Assembly (NCBI GenBank): GCA_963700885.1
Contig: CAVOZJ010000012.1
Location: 1 to 64,000, forward strand
Source: Anderseniella sp963700885
GTDB lineage: Bacteria; Pseudomonadota; Alphaproteobacteria; Rhizobiales; Aestuariivirgaceae
Direction: 5' to 3'
Length of the DNA: 64,000 nt
The notes under the pieces were generated by a model. The model saw nothing but the letters and a program-made list of their open reading frames with translations, was not told the DNA's origin and ran no database searches. A program made the position numbers and the translations under genes. Of the stretch, positions 1-9,274 are shown one piece after another; positions within the stretch are counted from its first letter, which is position 1, and every line of letters begins with the position of its first letter.

Positions 1-452
1 GCTCCATCGGTCCGGCGTCCGGGTCGAGATTGGCAAACAGAAATCCGCAGAACTCCTCGATACGTACCGGGGTCAGGCAGATCGCCGAGCGGTCGAAATC
101 CGGCACCGACTGGATATTGGGGCCGGACCGCAACTGCCCGGTAAGTTCGTAGGTCCACGCGTGATAGGGGCACACGACCAGCCTGGTGTTGCCTTCACCG
201 CTCACAAGCTCATGCGCGCGATGCTGGCAGACATTGTAGTAGGCGTTGATCGAGCCGTCCTTTGCGCGGATGCAGAACAGGTTCTCACCGGCCATCGTGA
301 AGGTGAATCATCTCCAGTGTTTTCGACCTGGAAGTGTGCCCGGCAAACTGCCAGGTGCGTTTGAACAGGCCTTCGAACTCCACCCTGAACACTGCCGGGT
401 CGGTGTAATAGCGTGCATCGAGCGATCTCACCGGGGTCGCAACACTGCTCAT
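1..452 (-). pseudogene. Rieske [2Fe-2S] aromatic-ring-type oxygenase alpha subunit, N-terminal part, frameshifted, cut by window edge
   Basis: Starts at ATG 452 after an AGGAGA-type ribosome site and runs off the left edge. The N-terminus (start MSSVATPVRSLD, then RRTW-type helix) is followed by the Rieske cluster motif CQHRAH then CPYHAW, which binds a [2Fe-2S] centre. Reading must shift twice between about 305 and 345: one C appears missing in a CCC run and one T in a TTT run; otherwise the frame joins a typical family sequence. Known relatives oxidatively N-demethylate betaines or hydroxylate aromatics. It lies 2 bp downstream of the RpiR regulator, and the flavoprotein demethylase gene across the divergent promoter suggests demethylation of a quaternary amine. 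The substrate is inferred. Confidence 0.75.
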
Positions 453-454
453 GA

Positions 455-1367
455 TCAACCTGTCTCCTCGTTCCAGTAGATACCCAGCTGGTGCCTGCGC
501 TGATGGAATTTTTCGACCCGTTCGACAATTTCACTGTCTGCCGATGCAATGACGAACGACAGCAGGGTTTCCAGCAGCGCAATGGTTGATACTGACGACG
601 GAAAGAACTGCGGCGTGTCCACGGCCACTACGAAACCGTGCTGCGAACCGGCAACAACCGGCGAGGCCGGGCTGTAGGAGATACCGATGATGGTCAGTCC
701 CTGTTCGCGCGCGATGCGAACCGCCTCGACCACTTCGCTGCGATACGGTTTGCAGGTTATGGCGATAAGCACATCGCGCTTGTCGGCGCGGGCAAGGTCG
801 TCAACCGCCGTGCTGCCCGGCCGCGGAATGCGGTGGAACTGTTCCATGCCGGTAGAGGCCAGGTAGGTGAAATTTCCGGCGTTTGAATTGTTGACGCCGA
901 CCCCCAGCACGAAAACCTGGCGCGATGCCCAGATGTCATCTGCCGCCGATTTCAGGGCCGTCTCGTCAATGCCAGCGAAGGTCTCTTCTATGTTGCGCAG
1001 GGCCAAATCGACCATATCCGCATACAGGCTGCCCAGCATTCCCGACTGGCTGAGCGACTGCAGCCAGCGCGCGCGATCCGGAAAGCTGACGGTGCCCCGC
1101 CTGATCTCCTCGCGAAATGGCTCGCGGAAATCTTCATACCCGTCGAACCCAGAACCCGCGCCATTCGCACCAGCGTATTGGGCTTGACATCCGCTGCCAT
1201 TGCGATCTCGCGTATCGAACTGACCCCGATTTCATTGGGGTTTTCCAGCACAAATGTTGCAGCCTTGCGCACTTCGAGCGTGTCGGCCCTTGCAGTTCCG
1301 TGGTCAGTCTGCCGAGCAGTTCCGGCGGGGCGGATTGTTCAGTTGATTGTACGTTTGTATCATTCAT
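455..1367 (-). pseudogene. MurR/RpiR family transcriptional regulator (frameshifted)
   Basis: The N-terminal HTH_6 region (ATFVLENPNEIGVSSIREIA, then ADVKPNTLVRMARVLG) is followed by a SIS sugar-isomerase fold (VFVLGVGVNNSNAGNF, later ITCKPYRSEVVEA and IGISYSPASPV). Start is ATG 1367. Two frame changes are needed, near 1280 and near 1140, so the gene is in three pieces as read. Family members bind DNA as dimers and sense phosphosugars or other small metabolites. It is divergent from the flavoprotein operon at 1436, with a perfect palindrome between them, and co-directional with the Rieske oxygenase, so it probably controls both. The effector is unknown. Confidence 0.8.
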
Positions 1368-1378
1368 GATTGACGAGT

Positions 1379-1390
1379 GTACAATTGTAC
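1379..1390. promoter_or_regulatory. Perfect 12-bp palindrome, candidate RpiR operator
   Basis: GTACAATTGTAC reads the same on both strands and sits in the 68-bp gap between the divergent RpiR gene and the flavoprotein operon. A further half-site TTGTAC lies at 1347-1352 and TTGTAT at 1355-1360, inside the first codons of the regulator. Position and symmetry fit an autoregulatory operator controlling both directions; binding is inferred. Confidence 0.5.
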
Positions 1391-1435
1391 GATAGCACTT
1401 GTCCATCGCAAAAAACACATTCGGAGTGAAAATCA

Positions 1436-3887
1436 ATGGTGCCGTCTCATGCCCGGGTAGTAGTCGTTGGCGGTGGTGTGATGGGCTGCGGCATTGCCTA
1501 TCACCTGGCCCATGAAGGCTGGAGCGACATCGTTCTGCTGGAAAAGGCCGAACTGACCTCCGGTTCCACCTGGCATGCTGCAGGGCAGATAACTCATTCC
1601 ACCTCCAGCTTTGGTCTTGGCAAATGCGTCGACTACAATATCGGCCTTTATGCCGGAAAGCTGGAAGCTGAAACGGGCCAGTCGGTGACATGGCATGGTT
1701 GCGGTTCATTCAGGATCGCCTACACCGAAGACGAGATGGACTGGCTGCGCCAGACCCTGTCGGTGGGCCGGTCGCTTGGTTTCAGTATCGAACTGGTAGG
1801 TCCGGACCGGGTTGCGCAGTTGCATCCCTTCTACAATCTCGACGGCGTCATCGGCGCGCTGCACGCCCGGACGACGGGCATGTTGATCCTTCCGGTGTCA
1901 CCCAGGCCCTGGCGGCGGGTGCCCGCAGGCTGGGTGCAAGGATTATCCGCCACTGCCGCGCGACTGGCATTGCGCGGCTGGCGTCCGGTGAATGGAAGGT
2001 TTCCACCGAACATGGCGACATTGTCTGCGAGCATGTTGTCAATGCAGGCGGCACCTCGAGGCAGATCGGCGAATGGTCGGGGCTGCAATTGCCGATGACC
2101 TCGATGACCCATCATTACCTTGTGACCGACACGGTGCCGGAATTTGTGGACCTGGACCGGGAACTGCCGGTAATCCGCGATGACAGGCTGGTGTCGGGTT
2201 ATATCCGCATGGAGCAGAAATCCGGCCTCATTGGTATTTACGAAAAGGAAAATCCCAACACGGTGTGGGAAGATCACTGCCCGTGGGAAGCCGAGAACGA
2301 ATTGTTTGCAGCCGACTATGATCGCATCATGCCATATCTGGAGAACGCGCTTGCGCGCATGCCGATATTTGCCGACCTTGGCATCAAGCGCGAAGTGCAT
2401 GGTGCAATCTCGCATCCCCCTGATGGCAATCCGCTGATCGGTCCGGCGCCGGGTGCCGGGAACTACTGGTGCTGCTGCGGAACCCAGATCGGTATTGGCT
2501 GGGGTCCCGGCCTGTCCCGTGAACTGGCCCGCTGGATGGTGCACGGTGCGGCAGACATTTCCATGCGCGAATACGATCCGCGCCGCTTCGGGGCCTCTTT
2601 CCAAGAAGGACTGGCAGGTGGTGAAGGCCAGGGAGGATTATTGCCTGCGCCACGAAATCCCGTTCCCGCATTTCAACCGTCTCGCCGGGCGCCCGGTCAA
2701 ACCCGGCCCATTGTATGAACGGCTGAAGGCCAAGGGCGCGGTGTATGAGGAAGTCTATGGCCACGAGCGTCCGCGCTGGTTTGCAGCCGGTGACATCGAG
2801 CAGCGCGACTATTATTCATTCAGGCGCACCGAAATCCACCACCTGCTGGCGGCGGAAGTAAAGGCGGTGCGTGAACGCGCCGGTATCATGGACATTACCG
2901 GCTTCAGCAAGGTCGAAGTGTCGGGTCCCGACGCCGGACGGTTCCTGGATGGACTGGCGCCCAACCGGTTGCCGGAAAAACCCGGCGGTATCGCCCTGAC
3001 CCACCTCCTCAATCGCCGCGGCCGTATCGAGATCGAACTGACCGTTGTCCGCCTGGCCGAGGACCGGTTCTACCTGGTTTGCGCAGCTTTCTTCGAGCAG
3101 CGCCTGCTGGATCATCTGGCCCTGCATCGCGGTGATGAGGGCATGCAGGTGGTCAACCGGTCCGATGACTGGGCCGCATTGTCACTCAACGGTCCAAGGT
3201 CGCGCGATATCCTGTCTGCGTGCACTGATGCTGCACTGGACAATGCCGGTTTCCGCTGGATGTCGGCGCGTGAAATAGAGATTGCCGGTAACACGGTGTG
3301 GGCAATGCGAATGTCCTATGCCGGTGAACTGGGGTGGGAATTTCACGGGCCCCGCGCCCGAAAACATCCTGGCGGTCTATGATGCGCTTTGGGAAGCAGG
3401 AAAAGCCCACGGCCTCACCCGTATGGCTGATTTACCATGAACATTCTGCGCATGGAAAAGATGTTCAAGGGTGCTGGCGAACTGACCAACGAGGTAACCC
3501 TGCCGGAAGCAGGCGTCATGCGCTTTGTGAAAATGGACAGGCCGTTCTTCGGCAGGCAGCAGACCCGGAAAAGTCTCGATGCCCCGTTGCCCTGGGTGTG
3601 CGCCTATATTGCCATTGAACCCGACGGAAATCTGGGACGGCAATGGCGGTGAGGCCGTGATGCATGAAGGCAGGCTCGTCGGCTCGACAGCCTCCGTCGT
3701 CTATGGCCACACGGTCAAAAAGATACTCGCATTCGCCTATGTCAGGCCGCATGCTGCGCAGCCCGGCACCCGGCTTGAGGTGGTCATTGCCGGCAAACCC
3801 CGCGCAGCCCGGGTGCTGGGCGAACCCGCCTATGACCCGCAGAGCCTGTTGCCTCGAACCGATGCAGAAATGGAGCTGGCACAATGA
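1436..3887 (+). pseudogene. Dimethylglycine/sarcosine dehydrogenase-like flavoprotein, DAO plus GcvT domains (multiple frameshifts)
   Basis: About 815 codons, the normal size of the DMGDH/sarcosine dehydrogenase family. The N-terminal half is a DAO FAD domain: VVVGGGVMGCG nucleotide loop near residue 10 and GSTWHAAG near residue 45, where relatives attach FAD covalently to the His. The C-terminal half is a GcvT-like folate-binding domain (GIMDITGFSKVEVSGPDA, later MSYAGELGWEFHG). It would oxidatively demethylate an N-methyl amino acid and pass the C1 unit to tetrahydrofolate. The frame shifts near 1868 (C missing in CCC), 2595 (extra G in GGGG), 3350 (extra C in CCCC), 3430 and 3630. The stop overlaps the next start (ATGA). 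Confidence 0.8.
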
Positions 3888-4969
3888 CTGTCCCTGCCAC
3901 GATGAAAGCCTTTGTACTGACCGGCCACGGTGGCATAGACAAACTTGTCTATCATGCAGACTGGCCGGTGCCGGTTTCCGGTCCAGGTGAAGTGCTGGTG
4001 AAGGTCCATGCCTGCAGCTACAACAACACCGATGTCAACACCCGCACCGCCTGGTACTCGAAAGGTGTCAGCGAAAAAACCACCGGCGCCGCGTTCGATA
4101 CTGCTGATGATGATGACGCCGCCTGGGGTGGTGCGCCATTTACATTCCCGCGTATTCAGGGCGCCGATGTCTGCGGCAGTGTTGTCACCGGGCCGGACAG
4201 TCTCCTGGGCAAGCGGGTGTTGATCGACACCTGGCTCAGGGACTGGAACGATCCGCTGAATATGGAGAAGACCGGTTATTTCGGTTCCGAGTGCGATGGC
4301 GGATTTGCCGAATATGTGAAGATCGATGAACGCCAGGTCCATCCCGTTGACAGTGATCTTTCCGATGCGGAACTGGCGACATTCGCCACCTCCTGGATCA
4401 CCGCCGAAAACATGCTCAATCGCGCCAACGTTGGCGAGGGCGACAGGGTCTTGATCCCCGGCGCATCCGGCGGTGTCGGTTCGGCGCTGATCCAGCTTGC
4501 CAACCGGCGCGGCGCCACGACCATCGCCATGGCCAGCACGTCCAAGCATGCCGCGGTAGGAAAGTTTGAGCCCCATGCCATGCTGGAGCGTGCCCCCGGC
4601 AATCTGAAAAAGGCGCTCAGCCAGGCTATTGGCCAGGATAGCGTCAGCGTGGTGGCCGATGTTGTCGGCGGCAGTTATTGGCCGCAGCTGATTGACGCGC
4701 TTGCCCGCGGCGGGCGTTACACCTGCGCCGGCGCCATAGCCGGGCCCATGGTGGAACTGGATCTCAGGACCTTCTATCTGCGCGACCTGACCTTTACCGG
4801 CGCGACCGTCGTGCCGCCCGGCGTGTTTGCCGGCCTGGTGGGCTACATCGTGCACGGCGAGGTAAAGCCTGCCCTGGCCGCTACTTATCCGCTGGAGCAG
4901 CTTCACAAAGCGCAGCAGGCCTTCATGGACAAGAAGCACACCGGCAACATTGTGGTGACCATGACATGA
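3884..4969 (+). CDS. MDR superfamily zinc-type alcohol dehydrogenase/quinone oxidoreductase-like protein
   Basis: 361 residues, intact. The N-terminal GroES-like fold (MKAFVLTGHGGIDKLVYH, GEVLVKVHACSYNNTD) is followed by a Rossmann domain with GASGGVGSALIQLA near residues 193-206 for NAD(P) binding. The ATG overlaps the stop of the flavoprotein by 4 nt and its own stop overlaps the enolase-family start by 4 nt, so it is translationally coupled in the catabolic operon. The substrate cannot be read from the sequence. Oxidation or reduction of an operon intermediate is the likely role. Confidence 0.8.
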   Translation: MTVPATMKAFVLTGHGGIDKLVYHADWPVPVSGPGEVLVKVHACSYNNTDVNTRTAWYSKGVSEKTTGAAFDTADDDDAAWGGAPFTFPRIQGADVCGSVVTGPDSLLGKRVLIDTWLRDWNDPLNMEKTGYFGSECDGGFAEYVKIDERQVHPVDSDLSDAELATFATSWITAENMLNRANVGEGDRVLIPGASGGVGSALIQLANRRGATTIAMASTSKHAAVGKFEPHAMLERAPGNLKKALSQAIGQDSVSVVADVVGGSYWPQLIDALARGGRYTCAGAIAGPMVELDLRTFYLRDLTFTGATVVPPGVFAGLVGYIVHGEVKPALAATYPLEQLHKAQQAFMDKKHTGNIVVTMT

Positions 4970-6071
4970 AGATAACCCGCATTACCGTCTATCAGAAGGA
5001 TCTGCCGCTGGCGGACCCGTACTGGCTGTCCGGCGGCAGGCTGAAATTCGAGAAACTTGATGCAACTTTTGTCAAACTGGAAACCGATGCCGGGATAGCC
5101 GGCTGGGGCGAGGGCACGCCGTGGGGCCACACCTATGTACCGGCGCACGGGCCCGGCATTCGCGCCGCAATTGAAACCATGGCGCCTGTGATCCTCTCTC
5201 AGGATCCGCGCAAGGTTGAACTGGTTGAGAGGGCCATGGACCTGTGCCTGCCCGGTCATCTGTATGCCAAGGCGCCGGTTGACCTTGCCTGCTGGGACAT
5301 ATCGGGCAAGGCATTCGGTTTGCCGATTGCCGACCTGCTGGGCGGCAGGCGCGAGACCGGTACGCCGGCAGCGTCGTCGGTGTCATCCGGTGATCCCGGC
5401 TACATGATGGGCATCATCAACAAATATCGCGATCGGGGCTACGTGGCGCATTCGGCCAAGGTTGGCGGTGATGTCGACGCGGATATAGAACGCATCCGCC
5501 ACATTGAGAAAAGCCGCAAAGCCGGCGAAATCATCTCTATGACGTCAACCGCGCCTGGACGCGGCGAGAGGCCAGCATTGTCATGAACGCGGTTGCCGAT
5601 CTCGGCGTGACCTTCGAGCAACCCGGTGAAACGCTTGATGACATTGCCGCAATCCGCAAGGTGACCACGTCGCCGATCAGTGTTGATGAAACGCTGGTGA
5701 GCCTGCAGGACGCCTGCCGGATTGCCCGTGAGGGGATCGCCGAGGTCTTCGGCATCAAGCTCAACCGGGTGGGCGGCCTGACCAAGGCCAGGCGCATGCG
5801 CGATGTGGCGCTGGCGCACGGCATCCAGATGTTCGTGATGGCCACCGGCGGGACGGTCATGGCTGACACCGAAGCCGCTCACCTGGCGCAATCCATTCCG
5901 CAGGAGTTTATCCGCGCTTCGTGGTCGTGCCAGGACATGCTGACGGTGGACGTGGCTCCGGGCAGGGGATGCCGCAAAGTCAACGGCATCCTGACGGTCG
6001 ATGACACGCCGGGGCTTGGCTGTGACCCGGACGAGGCTATCCTCGGCGATCCTGTGGCCGTGTATGAGTAA
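4966..6071 (+). pseudogene. Mandelate racemase/muconate lactonizing enzyme family, cis-3-hydroxy-L-proline dehydratase-like (frameshifted)
   Basis: Enolase-superfamily protein with the capping domain signature PYWLSGGRLKF and WGHTYVPAHGPG, which I associate with cis-3-hydroxyproline dehydratases. The barrel has the general-base motif SAKVG (Lys165), then DVNRAW, EQPGE and VDET metal ligands, and KLNRVGG with the opposite-face Lys. One frameshift near 5530 splits the protein between RKAGEI and LYDVNRAW, and the two halves together give the usual length of about 368. The neighbours (oxygenase, N-demethylase, second enolase) favour a hydroxyproline- or betaine-type substrate. This is inference; epimerase activity is possible. 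Confidence 0.75.
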
Positions 6072-6077
6072 AGTACG

Positions 6078-7181
6078 ATGAAGATCAAAACCATTACGGC
6101 CTGGCTGGTGCCGCTGACCTGCCATGAAACCTACTACATGGCAGGCGGCAAGACCTGCGACACGGTGGAGACCGCAATTGTGCGGCTGCAAACCGACACC
6201 GGCCATTCCGGCTGGGGCGAGGTGTGCCCGATCCCGCACTACCTGCCTGCCTATGTGCGCGGTGTTGCCCCGGCACTGGAGGAAATGGCGCCGGTTCTGC
6301 TGGGTGCAGACCCGGTTGGCCCGGAAGCGCTCATGGACCGTCTCGATGCATTCCTGCAGGGCCATGATTACGCCAAGTCTGCCATCGATACCGCCCTGTG
6401 GGACCTGACGGCACAGGCAGCCGGACTGCCGCTCTATGCCCTGCTGGGCGGCAGGCGGCAGGAAACCATGCCGCTCTATCATTCCCTGACCTGCGTTGCG
6501 CCCGGCGAGATGGCCCGCATGGCCGGCGAGGCCCACGGCGCCGGCATCCGGCAGTTTCAGGCCAAGCTGGGGGCCGATGCTGACTGGCGGGCGGATGTCG
6601 AGCGCCTGGTCAGGGTGCGCGAGGCCGTCGGCGAGGGCCCGCTGGTGTATGGTGACTGGAACTGCGGCGCCTCACGGCTGGATGCGATAAGGGTGGGCCG
6701 GGCGGTTGCCCATCTCGACATCATGCTCGAACAGCCGTGCCGGTCCATTGAAGATTGCGCCGCGGTTCGCAGCGCCTCCGGCCTGCCCATGAAGATGGAT
6801 GAATGTTGCCACGATATCGCCTCGCTATTGAAAGCCCATCAGCTGGGCTGCATGGATGCAGTGGCGCTCAAGCTGTCGAAGTTCGGCGGTCTGGGCGCAT
6901 CGCGCCGGGCGCGTGACCTGTGCCTGCACCTGGGCGCAAAAATGTGTGTTGAAGACACCTGGGGCTCGGATGTTACAACCGCAGCGCTGTTGCATCTGGG
7001 CGCTTCGACAAATCCTGCCGGCCTGATGAATGTGTGTGACTTGTCAGGCTATGTGTCGCCCAGGCTGGACGAAACTGCGCCGGTCCGCAAGGATGGCCGG
7101 ATTGCACCGCCCGAAGGCGCCGGTCTCGGCGTCTCCCCGGACCCGGATCGCCTTGGAAATCCGGTTGTCGTTTTAGGATAG
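6078..7181 (+). CDS. Enolase superfamily (MR/MLE subgroup) racemase/epimerase or dehydratase, hydroxyproline-betaine-epimerase-like
   Basis: 367 residues, intact. Visible catalytic set of the muconate-lactonizing subgroup: QAKLG with Lys163, metal ligands Asp193 (YGDWNCG), Glu219 (EQPC) and Asp241/Glu242 (KMDE), and Lys265 in ALKLSKFGG. Two bases on opposite faces permit 1,1-proton transfer, as in 4-hydroxyproline betaine 2-epimerases, which it resembles in length and motif layout. Six bases separate it from the preceding paralogue, from which it is clearly diverged. A two-enolase arrangement suggests epimerisation followed by dehydration. Exact substrate unproven. Confidence 0.78.
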   Translation: MKIKTITAWLVPLTCHETYYMAGGKTCDTVETAIVRLQTDTGHSGWGEVCPIPHYLPAYVRGVAPALEEMAPVLLGADPVGPEALMDRLDAFLQGHDYAKSAIDTALWDLTAQAAGLPLYALLGGRRQETMPLYHSLTCVAPGEMARMAGEAHGAGIRQFQAKLGADADWRADVERLVRVREAVGEGPLVYGDWNCGASRLDAIRVGRAVAHLDIMLEQPCRSIEDCAAVRSASGLPMKMDECCHDIASLLKAHQLGCMDAVALKLSKFGGLGASRRARDLCLHLGAKMCVEDTWGSDVTTAALLHLGASTNPAGLMNVCDLSGYVSPRLDETAPVRKDGRIAPPEGAGLGVSPDPDRLGNPVVVLG

Positions 7182-7191
7182 GAGTATCACC

Positions 7192-8457
7192 ATGAAATCG
7201 CAGGCCAGCTGGATTGACCGGGCCAACGCCGTACTGCCGGCAGGCGGGTTTGGCAATTTTGACCCGGGCGTCATCATTCGCGAAGGCAGGGGCTCAAGGG
7301 TCTGGGATGAAGACGGCAACGAATATGTCGATTACCTGATCGGTTCAGGCCCCATGCTGCTTGGCCATGGCCACCCGGAAGTCCTTGACGCGGTTCGCGA
7401 ACAATTGCTTAAGGGGCTGACCTTCTTTGCCAACAATGCCGCCGGCATCGAATTGGCGGAACAGATTTGCGATGCAATGGCGTGCGCCGAGCAGGTCCGG
7501 TATGTGACGTCGGGTGGTGAGGCCGACATGTATGCCATGCGGCTGTCGCGTGCCTTCACCGGCCGCGACAAGATCATGAAATTCGAAGGCGGCTATCACG
7601 GCATGTCGGCTGAAGCCCAGATGAGCCTGGCGCCCGCCAGGCTGGCCAATTTCCCGCTGGCGGTGCCGGATTCCGCGGGCATTCCGGCAGGCGTGCGCGA
7701 TGAAATGCTGATCGCCCCGTTCAACGACATCGAGTTTGCCCGCTCGCTGATCGCTGAACAAGGCCACGAGATAGCCGGTATCATTGTTGAACCGCTGCAG
7801 CGTGTCATCCCGCCGGCGCCGGGTTTTCTGCAGGCGCTTCGCGAGGAATGCGATAAATATGGTATCGTGCTGGTGTTCGATGAAATCGTAACCGGTTTCC
7901 GGTTAGCCTATGGCGGCGCGCAGGAACTTTATGGTGTCACACCCGATGTGTGCACACTTGGCAAGATCATCGGCGGCGGCTTTCCGCTGGCAGCCATTGC
8001 CGGCAAGGCCGGTATCATGGCGCATTTCGACAAGGCAAAGGTTGGCGCCGATGGTTTCCTGATGCAGCTCGGCACCCTGAGCGGTAACCCGGTCGCGGCG
8101 GTTGCCGGCATGAAGACCATGGAAATCCTGCGCCGTCCCGGCCAGTACGACAGGCTGCGCAGTCTTGGCAAGACCCTGATGACCTCCCTGTCCGAACATC
8201 TCGGCAAGGCGGGGTTTGATCATCAGATAGTTGGTGATCCAACCCTGTTTGACGTGCTGTTTACCCCGGCAAGGATCAGGGACTATCGCGATGTCCATGC
8301 AGCAGATGCCGCCCGCAACCTGCGCTTCAACAAGCTGTTGCGTGACCGGGGCATCTTCAAGTCGCCGGGCAAACTCTACCCGTCGCTGGCCCTGACCGAT
8401 GCGGATATCGAACAGACCATCGACGCCATCGCTTATGCTGCAGGCAAGCTGGATTAG
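7192..8457 (+). CDS. Class III PLP aminotransferase (glutamate-1-semialdehyde aminomutase-like)
   Basis: 421 residues. Fold-type I motifs are present: VTSGGEADMYAMRLSRAFTG, FEGGYHGM, LVFDEIVTGFR and the PLP-lysine Lys258 in TLGKIIGGGFP. A clear ribosome site (GGATAGGAG) precedes ATG 7192. This family includes GSA aminomutase, but operon paralogues commonly act as omega-aminotransferases on catabolic amines. It is the last gene of the operon and is followed by palindromic terminator-like DNA. A haem biosynthesis role is less likely in this context. Confidence 0.85.
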   Translation: MKSQASWIDRANAVLPAGGFGNFDPGVIIREGRGSRVWDEDGNEYVDYLIGSGPMLLGHGHPEVLDAVREQLLKGLTFFANNAAGIELAEQICDAMACAEQVRYVTSGGEADMYAMRLSRAFTGRDKIMKFEGGYHGMSAEAQMSLAPARLANFPLAVPDSAGIPAGVRDEMLIAPFNDIEFARSLIAEQGHEIAGIIVEPLQRVIPPAPGFLQALREECDKYGIVLVFDEIVTGFRLAYGGAQELYGVTPDVCTLGKIIGGGFPLAAIAGKAGIMAHFDKAKVGADGFLMQLGTLSGNPVAAVAGMKTMEILRRPGQYDRLRSLGKTLMTSLSEHLGKAGFDHQIVGDPTLFDVLFTPARIRDYRDVHAADAARNLRFNKLLRDRGIFKSPGKLYPSLALTDADIEQTIDAIAYAAGKLD

Positions 8458-8504
8458 ATCAGGATGATTTTTGGTTAAATCAACCAAAAAACATAAACCT
8501 GATC
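8458..8504. repeat. Imperfect extragenic palindrome with A/T-rich inner stem
   Basis: An inner stem, TTTTTGGTT (8468-8476) paired with AACCAAAAA (8482-8490), sits inside outer arms ATCAGG (8458-8463) and CCTGAT (8498-8503). It begins one base after the aminotransferase stop. It looks like the REP-type palindromes common after genes in Rhizobiales and may act as a terminator or mRNA-end stabiliser. Confidence 0.6.
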
Positions 8505-8516
8505 GGCTCCAAAGTG

Positions 8517-8556
8517 TTAGAGTATCCAGGGTTCAATTGAACCCTGGATACTCTAA
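8517..8556. terminator. Perfect 40-bp palindrome between convergent genes (bidirectional terminator-like)
   Basis: The left arm (8517-8536) begins TTAGAGTATCC and the right arm (8537-8556) is its exact reverse complement with no loop bases. It lies between the aminotransferase and the convergent membrane-protein gene, whose TAG stop (8553-8555) falls inside the right arm. As RNA it would form a very long hairpin in either direction, fitting a bidirectional terminator. Confidence 0.7.
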
Positions 8557-8846
8557 TCCTGTTTGTTCCCGTTGCCGTTGTTTGACAGGCCCAGCCATCC
8601 GGCAATTTTCGGGTAACGCTGCTTCAGCCAGGCGCCGTGCCTGACTTCAATCTGCCGGCGCCAGCGCCGTACCCTGGCTGAATCGATCGACAGGATGATC
8701 AGGCCGAGCGGCACCATCCAGAACCCCACGACCGGCAGAAAGCCCAGTATTCCGCCAACGATCAGCGCAATACCGAGCAACCGGCGTGCCATGGGGCTGC
8801 CGGGGACTTTCAGCGAGTGATTAGCGATGCGAACGCGTCGTGTCAT
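8553..8846 (-). CDS. Small conserved membrane protein, function unknown
   Basis: 97 residues from ATG 8846 (MTRRVRIANHS); an upstream ATG at 8882 adds 12 residues without an obvious reason. One or two hydrophobic segments are visible (LLGIALIVGGILGFLPVVGF and WMVPLGLIILSID), followed by a strongly basic tail (RVRRWRRQIEVRHG). The layout suggests an inner-membrane hairpin with a cytoplasmic basic tail, like small PGPGW-type proteins. I do not recognise a function. It stands alone, convergent with the catabolic operon. Confidence 0.7.
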   Translation of the reverse strand: MTRRVRIANHSLKVPGSPMARRLLGIALIVGGILGFLPVVGFWMVPLGLIILSIDSARVRRWRRQIEVRHGAWLKQRYPKIAGWLGLSNNGNGNKQD

Positions 8847-8985
8847 GTGAACCCACCTAACCATCGCTATGTAACTATGCAAGTCCGCCGGTCACCGGAT
8901 TGGGGAACTTTTTAAAACCTCGGGGAACAATGTACCAGATTGGGCTTTAACACCGAGAAACTGTCTGCTATAGGCAGGCCATCCT

Positions 8986-9060
8986 TCCTCGGTAGCTCAG
9001 TGGTAGAGCAATCGGCTGTTAACCGATCGGTCGGGGGTTCGAATCCCTCCCGGGGAGCCA
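8986..9060 (+). tRNA. tRNA-Asn (GTT)
   Basis: 75 nt with encoded CCA. The acceptor stem TCCTCGG pairs with CCGGGGA, D arm AGCTCAGTGGTAGAGC, anticodon stem ATCGG/CCGAT around loop CTGTTAA with anticodon GTT at 9018-9020, and T arm GGGGGTTCGAATCCCTC. All cloverleaf elements are visible. The accessory island begins directly downstream, so the 3' end is a plausible integration site, although I found no second copy of the tRNA end within the window. Confidence 0.95.
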
Positions 9061-9083
9061 ATCATTCACTTGTCCGACCCGGA

Positions 9084-9122
9084 GACATAGGTAACAGATT
9101 GTACCTAAGACATGGGTGACAG
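9084..9122 (+). repeat. Two tandem 14-bp repeats resembling insertion-sequence end DNA
   Basis: GACATAGGTAACAG (9084-9097) and GACATGGGTGACAG (9109-9122) differ at two positions and have a 25-bp period. They start 24 bp after tRNA-Asn. Such GACAT-GGTAACA strings are typical of the ends of IS481-like elements, but no transposase gene is present, so this would be a relic. The family assignment is from memory and tentative. Confidence 0.4.
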
Positions 9123-9257
9123 CCTCGTGCCGAACGGGTTGTCGATAGTTTGCAATGCTTTTGGAACAATATACAGAATTCCGAGAGAATTAACAAAATT
9201 TGTTCTACTTATAAATCACACTTCCCAGCTATCAAACGAAGTTCCCGGTTGATATTT

Positions 9258-9274
9258 ATAACCCAATGGGTTAT
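9258..9274. promoter_or_regulatory. Inverted repeat over the toxin-antitoxin start, likely operator
   Basis: ATAACCCA and TGGGTTAT flank a single A, giving perfect 8-bp arms. The repeat covers the first possible ATG (9266) of the toxin gene, so either the operator overlaps the start or translation begins at a later ATG (9275, 9278 or 9284). Such palindromes normally bind the antitoxin or toxin-antitoxin complex. Confidence 0.55.

Noticed and set aside
3830..6536. Long open frames on the minus strand (about 365-369 codons) opposite the MDR and enolase genes
   Set aside because: They are antisense to well-conserved proteins, lack ribosome sites and family motifs; typical of GC-rich coding DNA.
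7192..8457. Haem-pathway hemL
   Set aside because: Fold matches the family, but it is the last gene of a catabolic operon, so a substrate-specific aminotransferase is more likely.
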